A stretch of DNA of 38,143 bases from positions 1 through 38,143 of the forward strand of contig NZ_ABVL01000039.1 of assembly GCF_000173075.1 (NCBI RefSeq). The letters are read 5' to 3'. This DNA is from Chthoniobacter flavus Ellin428 (lineage in GTDB: Bacteria > Verrucomicrobiota > Verrucomicrobiia > Chthoniobacterales > Chthoniobacteraceae). Below, piece after piece: positions 31,159-38,078 of this stretch (its first letter is position 1; every line of letters begins with the position of its first letter). Below the pieces are notes generated by a model. The model was not told the DNA's origin, did not search any database, and worked only from the letters and a program-made list of their open reading frames with translations. Both the position numbers and the translations under genes were made by a program.

Positions 31159-31573
31159 AGCATTTTTCGACACCAACGTCCTCGTCTATTGCTTCGAACC
31201 GCGGGAACCGGCGAAGCAAAAGCGCGCTCTCGAAATGATCGATCGTGCCTTGCGCGAGGGAACGGGGATCGTCAGCACGCAGGTCGTTCAGGAATTTCTG
31301 AATCTCGCGACACGCAAGTTTGCGCACGCGTTCACCGGGAACGATCTGCGGGCCTTTCTCGATTCGGTTTTAGCGCCGCTTTGCCAAGTATTTCCCGATG
31401 CCAATCTTTTCCGGTCGGCTCTCGAGGTGAAAGACGAAACCGGCTACAGCTTTTACGATTCACTCATCGTTGCCGGAGCTCTCCGGGCCGGGTGCGTCCG
31501 ACTTTACTCGGAGGATTTGCAGGATGGGCGGACGATTCGTGGCTTGAGGATCGAAAATCCATTCCTGGTTTAG
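31148..31573 (+). CDS. vapC: VapC-type PIN-domain ribonuclease toxin
   Basis: The 141-residue PIN domain has the full acidic set for Mg-dependent RNase activity: D8 in FFDTNVLVY, E49 in VVQEFLNLA, D104 in SFYDSLIVAGAL and D123 in LYSEDLQDG. VapC toxins cut tRNAs or the sarcin-ricin loop and are held inactive by the partner antitoxin. The pair is intact here, unlike the broken pair at 27.9 kb. Confidence 0.93.
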   Translation: MSVEAFFDTNVLVYCFEPREPAKQKRALEMIDRALREGTGIVSTQVVQEFLNLATRKFAHAFTGNDLRAFLDSVLAPLCQVFPDANLFRSALEVKDETGYSFYDSLIVAGALRAGCVRLYSEDLQDGRTIRGLRIENPFLV

Positions 31574-31590
31574 AAAAGGGCAGCGCGCAA

Positions 31591-31650
31591 GAGGGGCTAA
31601 CAATGGCTCGACTCATGGGGTTCTTCCCCATACGCTTAGAGCCCCTTTTC
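31591..31650 (+). terminator. Nested hairpin between vapC and the ThuA-like gene
   Basis: GGGGCT (31593-31598) pairs with AGCCCC (31640-31645), followed by TTTTC. Inside, ATGGGG (31615-31620) pairs with CCCCAT (31626-31631) around TTCTT. The outer stem ends 5 bases before the ThuA-like ATG. It could end vapBC transcription or act as a leader structure for the next gene; the sequence alone does not decide. Confidence 0.45.
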
Positions 31651-32547
31651 ATGAAAACATCGCTCGTTCCAACCCTCGCCCTTTCCGTTCTCACCCTCGC
31701 TGCCGTCGCTTCGTCGCAGGCGGCTGAGCCGATCAAGGTGCTGCTCGTCACTGGTGGCTGCTGCCACGATTACGCCAAACAGAAGGACATCCTGAAGGCC
31801 GGCATCGAGAAGCGCGCAAACGCCAAGGTGGATATCATTTTCACCGCGGATTTTCCCATGGGCGCGAATGGCAAGCCCGACGCCACGAAGCCGAACCTGC
31901 CGATTTATGGCCACCCGGATTACGCCAAGGGCTATGACGTGGTGATTCACGACGAATGCTCGGCGGGCATCTCCGACCAAAAGGTCGTGGAGGGCGTGCT
32001 GGCGCCGCATCGCGAGGGCATCCCCGGCGTGAACCTGCACTGCGCCATGCACTGCTATCGCATTGGCAACCCGAATGACGCGGTGACGGATCTCGATGCG
32101 CCGCACGCGTATTGGTTCAAGTATCTCGGCCTGCAATCGAGCGGCCACGGCCCGCAAAAGCCGATCGACGTCAAGATCCTCGACAAGGAGAGCCCGATCA
32201 CGAAGGGCATGTCCGACTGGACCACGATCAACGAAGAGCACTACAACAACATCAAGATCCTCGACACCGCGCACCCGCTGGCGCACGGCTTGCAAGTGGT
32301 GTCGGTGAAGAAGAAGGACGCCGACGGGAAGGAAACGACGGAAGACAAGACGATGGATTGGGTGGACATCTGGACGAACCTTTACAACGGCAAGACCCGC
32401 GTTTTCAGCACCACGCTCGGCCATAACGACGACACCGTGGCCGATCCCCGTTATCTCGATCTCGTGACCCGTGGCCTCCTCTGGGCGACGAATCACATCA
32501 ACGCCGACGGCACTCCGGCCACGGGCTACGGCCCGGGCGGGAAATAG
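31651..32547 (+). CDS. Secreted ThuA-like domain protein (first copy)
   Basis: The 298-residue protein has a signal peptide (about 1-25, ending SSQA) and a trehalose-utilisation/ThuA-like domain of the class I glutamine-amidotransferase fold: KVLLVTGGCCHDYAKQKDIL, YDVVIHDECSAGISD, GVNLHCAMHCYR, GHNDDTVADPRYLDLVTRGLLW. ThuA-like proteins are thought to act on keto- or acetal sugars, and in PVC genomes they often accompany sulfatases and oxidoreductases. ATG at 31651 is used; the frame is open to 31189 but overlaps vapC. It is paralogous to the copy at 34143-34925; both share a GGCCHDY motif and end GYGPGGK. Confidence 0.9.
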   Translation: MKTSLVPTLALSVLTLAAVASSQAAEPIKVLLVTGGCCHDYAKQKDILKAGIEKRANAKVDIIFTADFPMGANGKPDATKPNLPIYGHPDYAKGYDVVIHDECSAGISDQKVVEGVLAPHREGIPGVNLHCAMHCYRIGNPNDAVTDLDAPHAYWFKYLGLQSSGHGPQKPIDVKILDKESPITKGMSDWTTINEEHYNNIKILDTAHPLAHGLQVVSVKKKDADGKETTEDKTMDWVDIWTNLYNGKTRVFSTTLGHNDDTVADPRYLDLVTRGLLWATNHINADGTPATGYGPGGK

Positions 32548-32553
32548 TGGTCA

Positions 32554-32657
32554 GTTTTAAGTGTTAAGTGTTAAGTCGTTGTTTCGAACGCCTTTTGCAG
32601 GCGGACGAATCTCCTCCCTCGCGGAGTCCTTAAAACTTAAATCTTAAAACTTTAAAC
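32554..32657. repeat. Inverted repeat of GTGTTAA / AAAACTTA words
   Basis: The left arm GTTTTAAGTGTTAAGTGTTA (32554-32573, continuing AGT) faces a right arm CTTAAAACTTAAATCTTAAA (32629-32648, continuing to AAAC at 32657). Each is built of TTAAG or CTTAA words, separated by a GC-rich centre. It ends 7 bases before the sulfatase ATG. Same class as the other word-repeat hairpins. Confidence 0.78.
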
Positions 32658-32664
32658 TCCCCCC

Positions 32665-34116
32665 ATGAACCGTCTCACCGCGCTCTTCTTCGCGGCGCTG
32701 GCGGGCTGTGCCTTTGCCGCAGAGCCCGCCACGCCGGCGAAGCCCAATGTGATCTTCATCCTCGCGGATGACCTCGGGATCGGCGACCTCGGTTGCTACG
32801 GGCAGCAGAAAATCCGCACGCCGAATATCGATCACCTCGCGGCGGACGGGATGCGCTTCCTGCAGCATTACACGGGATGCTCCGTCTGCGCGCCGAGCCG
32901 GTGCGCACTGATGACGGGCAGGCATATGGGACACGCGGCGATTCGCGACAATGCGCAGCGCGGTCCCAGTGAGGAAGGGCAGCGCCCGATGCCGCAGGAC
33001 ACCTTCACTGTCGCGCGGCTCATGCAGAATGCCGGCTATTACACCGGCATCATTGGCAAGTGGGGGCTCGGAATGCCGGAGGATCATAGCAGCCCACGCG
33101 ACATGGGTTTTAACTATAGCTTCGGCTACCTCTGCCAAAGCATGGCGCACACTTATTACCCGCCGTATCTCTGGCGGAATAATGAGCGCGAGACGCTGGC
33201 GGGCAATCCCTCCTACGACGTGAGTATGAAGGGCGTGATCGAGCCGAAGGGCGAGATCTACTCGCACGACGTGATGGCCAGCGATGCGCTGAAATTCGTC
33301 CGCGATCATCACGACAAGCCGTTCTTCCTCTATCTCGCTTTCACCATCCCGCATCTTTCCCTGCAGGTGCCGGAGGATTCCATGTCGGAATATCACGGTC
33401 AGTGGACGGAGACGCCCTTCCGCAACACCAAGCACTACGCGAACAACGAAACGCCGCGCGCCGCATATGCCGGGATGATCACGCGCATGGATCGCGACGT
33501 CGGCCGGCTCATGGCGCTGCTCAAGGAACTCGGCATCGACGACAACACGCTGGTCTTTTTCTCCAGCGACAACGGCGCTGTCTTCCCGCTGGCCGGCACC
33601 GATCCGGTCTTTTTCCAGAGCACCGGCGGCTTCCGCGGTTACAAGCAGGACCTTTACGAAGGCGGCATTCGCACGCCGCTCATCGCCCGCTGGCCAGGAA
33701 AGATTGAGACGGGCGTGACCACCGACCAGGCCTCCGTGTTCTACGATTTCCTGCCGACCATGGCGGAGCTGAACGGCGTGCCGCCGCCGGCGGATACCGA
33801 TGGCCTTAGCTATCTGCCGACGCTCCTCGGAAAACCGGCACAGCAAAAGCAGCACGACTTTCTCTACTGGGAATACCAGAGCGCCGGCGGCGCCGTGGCT
33901 GTGCGCATGGGCGACTGGAAGGCGATCGCGAACAAGATCAAGAAGAACCCCAACGCGAACTTCGAAGTCTATAACCTGGCCAGCGATCGCACGGAATCCC
34001 ACGACGTCGCGGCCGAGCATCCGGAAATCGTCGCCAAGGCGCGCGAGATTATCGCCCGCGAACACACGCCCAGTCCGATCAAAGAATGGAACTTCACGCT
34101 TGGCGCGGCCAAGTAA
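32665..34116 (+). CDS. Secreted arylsulfatase-family sulfatase
   Basis: The 483-residue enzyme has a signal peptide (about 1-18, ending AFA). The sulfatase core starts NVIFILADDLGIGDLGCYG (metal-binding Asp pair), with the signature CAPSRCALMTGR, in which C75 is converted to formylglycine, and later KWGLGMPEDH, FFSSDNGAVFP and GGIRTPLIARWPGK. It should hydrolyse sulfate esters of polysaccharides, and needs a formylglycine-generating enzyme or anSME not seen here. It sits between two ThuA-like paralogues on the same strand, 117 bases after the first and 26 bases before the second, so the three are likely one unit. Confidence 0.95.
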   Translation: MNRLTALFFAALAGCAFAAEPATPAKPNVIFILADDLGIGDLGCYGQQKIRTPNIDHLAADGMRFLQHYTGCSVCAPSRCALMTGRHMGHAAIRDNAQRGPSEEGQRPMPQDTFTVARLMQNAGYYTGIIGKWGLGMPEDHSSPRDMGFNYSFGYLCQSMAHTYYPPYLWRNNERETLAGNPSYDVSMKGVIEPKGEIYSHDVMASDALKFVRDHHDKPFFLYLAFTIPHLSLQVPEDSMSEYHGQWTETPFRNTKHYANNETPRAAYAGMITRMDRDVGRLMALLKELGIDDNTLVFFSSDNGAVFPLAGTDPVFFQSTGGFRGYKQDLYEGGIRTPLIARWPGKIETGVTTDQASVFYDFLPTMAELNGVPPPADTDGLSYLPTLLGKPAQQKQHDFLYWEYQSAGGAVAVRMGDWKAIANKIKKNPNANFEVYNLASDRTESHDVAAEHPEIVAKAREIIAREHTPSPIKEWNFTLGAAK

Positions 34117-34142
34117 TCACTTACCTATCTCACTCCATCATC

Positions 34143-34925
34143 ATGCGTCGTCTTCTCTCCTTCTTTCTGGCCACTGTCTTTGCCATCACTGCTCTCGCCG
34201 AGGACAAGCCGAAACCCATCCACGCGCTCATGGTTTGCGGCGGCTGCTGCCACGACTACGAGAACCAGAAGAAGATCCTTTCCGAGGGCATTAGCAAACG
34301 CGCGAATGTTGAATGGACCATCGTGTGTGAAGGCACGGACCGCGAGCATCGCGTGAGCATTTACGAGAAGCCGGATTGGGCGAAGGGCTACGACGTGGTG
34401 TTGCACAACGAGTGCTTCGGCTTCGTGAAGGATGACGCTTTCGTCGAGCAGATTGCCAAGCCGCACTTCGAGGGCTTGCCCGCGGTCGTGGTGCATTGCT
34501 CGACCCACAGCTATCGCCAGGCCTCCACCGACGAGTGGCGGAAGCTCATCGGCCAAAGTTCCTTTAGCCACGAAACCAAGCGCGATCTCGACGTGAAGCC
34601 GATCAACGCGGGACACCCGATCATGAAAGGCTTCCCGGTCGTGTGGCACGACGCCGGCGACGAGCTCTACAAAAACGAAAAGCTGTGGCCCAATTTCGTC
34701 CCGCTTGCGCAAGCCTACGGCCAGGACACCAAGAAGGACCACGTCTGCATCTGGGCGAATACCTACGGCAAAGGCAAAGTCTTCGGCACCACCCTCGGCC
34801 ACAGCAATGAGACCATGAGCAGCGACGTCTATCTCGACCTCGTCACGCGTGGGTTGCTTTGGGCAACGGGCCACCTGAATGACGACGGCACGCCGGCCAA
34901 GGGATATGGGCCGGGTGGGAAGTAG
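34143..34925 (+). CDS. Secreted ThuA-like domain protein (second copy)
   Basis: The 260-residue protein has a signal peptide (about 1-19, ending ALA), then HALMVCGGCCHDYENQKKIL, YDVVLHNECFGFVKDDAFV, AVVVHCSTHSYR and GHSNETMSSDVYLDLVTRGLLW. It aligns end to end with the copy at 31651-32547, including the shared GYGPGGK C terminus, but lacks that copy's insert near KKKDADGKETTED. ATG at 34143 is chosen because the signal peptide begins there. The two copies probably arose by duplication and may act on successive or related substrates of the sulfatase between them. The exact reaction is unknown. Confidence 0.9.
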   Translation: MRRLLSFFLATVFAITALAEDKPKPIHALMVCGGCCHDYENQKKILSEGISKRANVEWTIVCEGTDREHRVSIYEKPDWAKGYDVVLHNECFGFVKDDAFVEQIAKPHFEGLPAVVVHCSTHSYRQASTDEWRKLIGQSSFSHETKRDLDVKPINAGHPIMKGFPVVWHDAGDELYKNEKLWPNFVPLAQAYGQDTKKDHVCIWANTYGKGKVFGTTLGHSNETMSSDVYLDLVTRGLLWATGHLNDDGTPAKGYGPGGK

Positions 34926-34940
34926 TGCTTAGTAATTAGT

Positions 34941-35115
34941 GTTCAGTTCTTAGTCGCGGAGCCGCTCGCTGACTGAGCTCTAAGAGACTGTGAAAAAGGG
35001 CCCGCGAATCACGCGAATGACACGAATGGAGTGTTTTTCATTCGCGTCATCTGTGTGATTCGCGGGCCTGAGACTTCACTGACGATTTCTTTCACAGTCT
35101 CTAAGAACTAAGAAC
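34941..35115. repeat. Long nested inverted repeat with CGCGAAT words
   Basis: The outer arms are AGAGACTGTGAAA (34983-34995) and its exact complement (35090-35102). Inside, two 30-base arms (34999-35028 and 35039-35068) match at 26 of 30 positions around a 10-base loop, made of (A)CGCGAAT/CACGAAT words. TTAGT and AAGAACT words flank the structure on both sides (about 34945-34953 and 35102-35115). It lies between convergent genes, so it may serve as a bidirectional terminator. Confidence 0.88.
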
Positions 35116-35123
35116 TTTCCACC

Positions 35124-35951
35124 CTACTTCGCGTACGCGTATTTCGTGAGGAAATCCACGATCGGCTGGGGATCCTTCAGGCTGTGCGGATGATGGTCGC
35201 CGCCGGGCTTGAGGATGACATCGATGTTGCCGCCCAATTTCTTGTAACGCTCCTGGAGGATGGCGGTGTTCTCGGGATAGGGCACCGTCTTGTCCGCATC
35301 GCCGCAGATTGCCAGGATTGGAATCTTCGCCGCGGCGAGCGCATCAATGTGATCGAGCGGGTTGCCCTTGAAATCCTTCGCGGTGTCCTCGGTGAGTCCG
35401 TAAATGTCCATCGCCTGTTTCCAGCAACGCGCATCGCCTTTGCTCGCGCCTTTGCCGCCGGGCCAACTGCGAATGTCGAGCACCGGGGCGTCGAGATAGA
35501 GGGCCGCGGTTTTGTCCGGATGCGCGGCGGCGAAGTTCACGGCATAGAGGCCCCCGCGGCTGAAGCCCTCGAGGACGACGCGCTGATTCAAGCCATAGGT
35601 TTTAGTGACGTAGTCGTGAAACTGATTCATCAAATCGATGGCCGCGGGCGCGCCATACATGTCGCTGACTTTGAGGTAGGCGACGTGCCAGCCGAGTCCG
35701 AGGAGCGCGATATCGCCCTGCGGTTCGTGCCCGAAGAATTCCGTGCGCCAGATCCACGGATTGCCCGGGGCCGGGGTCCTTGGCTTGACGAGCAAGGCGG
35801 GTTTGCCGGCGACTTCGAAGTCGAGTTTTTCATAGCCGTTCCACACCGAGGTTTTCGGCGTGGCCGCCGCGGGAGTATCGGCGGCGCGGGTCAGCAATGG
35901 GAGGCCGGTGACGAGGAGCAGTGCGGCGAGCAGGGGAGAGAGAATGCGCAT
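35124..35951 (-). CDS. Secreted alpha/beta hydrolase (esterase-like)
   Basis: The roughly 275-residue protein has a signal peptide (MRILSPLLAALLLVTGLPLLTRA). The alpha/beta-hydrolase core shows the nucleophile elbow LEGFSRGGLYAVN, the acid region ILAICGDADKTVPYPE and the His-bearing end GGDHHPHSLKDPQP. PGNPWIWRTEFFGH is the oxyanion-side stretch. Family members of this kind are often acetyl- or feruloyl-esterase-like, suiting a polysaccharide degrader, but the substrate is unknown. ATG at 35951 is used because the signal peptide starts there; the frame continues to 35984. The gene is convergent with the second ThuA-like gene. Confidence 0.85.
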   Translation of the reverse strand: MRILSPLLAALLLVTGLPLLTRAADTPAAATPKTSVWNGYEKLDFEVAGKPALLVKPRTPAPGNPWIWRTEFFGHEPQGDIALLGLGWHVAYLKVSDMYGAPAAIDLMNQFHDYVTKTYGLNQRVVLEGFSRGGLYAVNFAAAHPDKTAALYLDAPVLDIRSWPGGKGASKGDARCWKQAMDIYGLTEDTAKDFKGNPLDHIDALAAAKIPILAICGDADKTVPYPENTAILQERYKKLGGNIDVILKPGGDHHPHSLKDPQPIVDFLTKYAYAK

Positions 35952-35996
35952 TGAATGGGTGTAGAGGTACCGAAAATCGGACAAAAGAAATTTTGA

Positions 35997-36062
35997 CCAC
36001 GGATTGCGCGAATGGCACGGATTTCAGGCGCGGCAGAAAGGGGGGGAATCCGTGTCATCGGC
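35997..36062. repeat. Short inverted repeat of ACGGATT words
   Basis: ATGGCACGGATTTC (about 36012-36025) and GGAATCCGTGTCAT (about 36045-36058) match at 12 of 14 positions as reverse complements. It lies just upstream of the alpha/beta-hydrolase start on its 5' side and is in the same style as the next element. Confidence 0.55.
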
Positions 36063-36104
36063 AGTGCTAACCTGAAAAGTGTAGCAGCTCGCGTAGATTT
36101 TTTT

Positions 36105-36180
36105 AACCGCGAATGGGCGCCAATGGACGCGAATAGAGGAGGAGGATGAATGCGTTTCCGATTCGCGTCCATTCGCGGTT
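36105..36180. repeat. Inverted repeat of CGCGAAT words before the intron
   Basis: The right arm ATTCGCGTCCATTCGCGGTT (36161-36180) is the exact complement of AACCGCGAATGGACGCGAAT. The left arm (36105-36134) carries the same words with a 10-base internal duplication (GGCGCCAATG). The right arm is followed by TTTTAC, so the hairpin can also act as a terminator. The group II intron begins 45 bases further on. Confidence 0.8.
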
Positions 36181-36379
36181 TTTACTCCACCCAGCGCCTC
36201 TACACTTCTTCTCTGCGACCTCTGGTGCGCCAGCACCGCCAACCCAAACCCATGAACTGAAAAGTGTTCGTCAAGCCAACTGAACATCGAGCTTGTAGAG
36301 AAGCGGACGATTCTGGGAGCAATCCTGGGGTTGAAGCTCCGTGGATCGAACCTGTGAGCCGCAGCGCAAGCAAACCTAG

Positions 36380-37717
36380 CAGGCTGCTGAAAAAGCGGGG
36401 AATTTTGAGGTGAGGCCACTCAAATTCACGAAAAGAGGTTAGTTTTTGCGTTTTGCGGTGGCCGTGCACCGCGTTTTCTCGCCCCGTGCGCCAACTCCGG
36501 GCGCACTCCGCCACACCCGGGCGCTCACGCGCCCACCTCCGTGGGTGGTGGGGCCGCCGTCATCGCTTCCAGGTTGAGTTTGGCCAGGCGCAGTAAGTTG
36601 TAGGTGGCTACCACCATTTGCCCGCAAAAGTGGGTCCGCTCCACACCGCGATAGCGCGTCTTGCGGAACCCGCCGGTGGTTTTCATCCAGCCGAAGATTT
36701 CTTCGATCCGTTTGCGGATGCGCTGACTGGTTTGGTAGCCCTTCTTTTTCGTTCGCCCATCAAAGCCTTCAACCCGTCGGTCTTTGACTTCGGCGACGTG
36801 CGGGGCCACCCCCAGTTCGCGGCAACCCTGGACGAAGTCCTTGCTGTGGTAACCTTTGTCCGCTCCCACCGTGCGGGGCGCAAACTCCCGGTCGGGCAAT
36901 TCCCGGATTTGCGCCAGCGCTTGGCCGCTCTCGGTCACCCCCACCGAAGGCGTGACCTCGAAGTGCACGCACAAGCCAGTGCGATTCTCCATGACCGCGT
37001 GACCGGCAAAGCAGAGCTTGGCTTCTTTGCCCGCACCCTTGCGCAGTAACTTCGCCTGCGGATCGGTCGTGCTCTGATGGGTGTCATTGCTGCGTTTCTC
37101 CCCATGGAAGTCCTGCCACGGATTGCCTGCTCCAGGGCCCTGCGGCGGCTCGTCCTTCGGGCGAAAGCTCTTCATGCTCGCCCACGCTTCGATCAGGGTT
37201 CCGTCCACGCTGAAGTGCTCGTTGCTCGCCCAGCGTCCTGCCCGCGCCAACTCCACCACCCGGGCGAAGAAGATTTCCGCGGCGGCATGCCGGATCAGCC
37301 GCTCCTGGTTCTTACTAAAGCTACTGGCATCGAAGATCGCTTCCTCTTCATCGGGATTGATCTCCAAAAACCATTGGAAAAGCAGGTCGTAGCGCAGCCG
37401 CTCACAAAACTGCCGGTCACTGCGCACCGTATAGAGGGCCATCAATACTTTGGCGCCCAACAAGCGCTCCGGCGGAATCGAGCTCCGCCCGCCCTCGGCA
37501 TAAAGATCATCAAAGTAACTATCCAATTCCCGAAAGACTTTCCCGATCAGACGCTTGATCTCGCGAATCGGATGCCGCTCCGGAATCCGGCTCTCGACGT
37601 TGAGCAAAGTAATCAGGCTGGTTTGGGCAGTGGAACGTCCTCGCATCCCTGACCAACCCGCTCGCGCAGGTAAGGTTGTACTTTTTCTGACGAACTCCTT
37701 CTTTTTTCAGCAGCCTG
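36380..37717 (-). mobile_element. IS5-type insertion sequence inside the intron
   Basis: The element is 1338 bp. Its ends are CAGGCTGCTGAAAAA (36380-36394) and the exact complement ending at 37717 (15 bp perfect). It is flanked by CTAG on each side (36376-36379 and 37718-37721), a 4-bp target duplication of the YTAR kind used by IS5-group elements. It carries one transposase on the minus strand. It lies in the opposite orientation to the intron. Perfect ends and duplications indicate a simple, probably recent insertion. Confidence 0.92.
36525..37646 (-). CDS. IS5-type DDE transposase
   Basis: The 373-residue transposase has an N-terminal DUF772-like helical domain (IREIKRLIGKVFRELDSYFD...PERLLGAKVLMALYTVRSDRQFCERL) and a DDE catalytic core with D148 in HFSVDGTLIEAW, D263 in TVGADKGYHSKD and the Glu in RKRIEEIFGWMKT (about 315). 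The frame is intact from ATG 37646 to the stop at 36525, so the protein may be active. It occupies most of the 1338-bp element, and no second frame or passenger gene is present. Confidence 0.93.
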   Translation of the reverse strand: MRGRSTAQTSLITLLNVESRIPERHPIREIKRLIGKVFRELDSYFDDLYAEGGRSSIPPERLLGAKVLMALYTVRSDRQFCERLRYDLLFQWFLEINPDEEEAIFDASSFSKNQERLIRHAAAEIFFARVVELARAGRWASNEHFSVDGTLIEAWASMKSFRPKDEPPQGPGAGNPWQDFHGEKRSNDTHQSTTDPQAKLLRKGAGKEAKLCFAGHAVMENRTGLCVHFEVTPSVGVTESGQALAQIRELPDREFAPRTVGADKGYHSKDFVQGCRELGVAPHVAEVKDRRVEGFDGRTKKKGYQTSQRIRKRIEEIFGWMKTTGGFRKTRYRGVERTHFCGQMVVATYNLLRLAKLNLEAMTAAPPPTEVGA

Positions 37718-38078
37718 CTAGAAGAGCCTCGTTACGCTTAGTGAGGTCGGCCAATCTCTCGGAGGAGCCGAAGCCTAGCATTCACCGTGAAGGGATGTTC
37801 ACGAGCAACGGTGAAGACCTCCGGGGTCGCAGGGGGCAGCGCGCAGGGAAGGTGGGGTTGGGCAGACTGGGAGACCCTGGTCTTGGGTTTCGTCGCGCGA
37901 GAGCGGGACGGAACGCGGCCCGAGCCGAAGCCATAAGGATCGAGCTGGAGATTGGGGAGTCGGAGAAGCCCATAGTAGCGATGAAGCGGAGTAACGTCCG
38001 TGGAGCGAAGGGGCTTTGGCAGAACGAAGCGGACTCAAAGAGTCCTTGGAGCTGATTGGAGCGGTGAAAACCGAACCT

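Noticed and set aside
32644..34065. Minus-strand open frame of 473 codons opposite the sulfatase
   Set aside because: Antisense shadow; the sulfatase signature is on the plus strand.
37555..38055. Plus-strand open frame of 166 codons after the IS
   Set aside because: It reads through the IS end and the structured intron RNA; the Gly/Arg-rich sequence is ribozyme, not protein.
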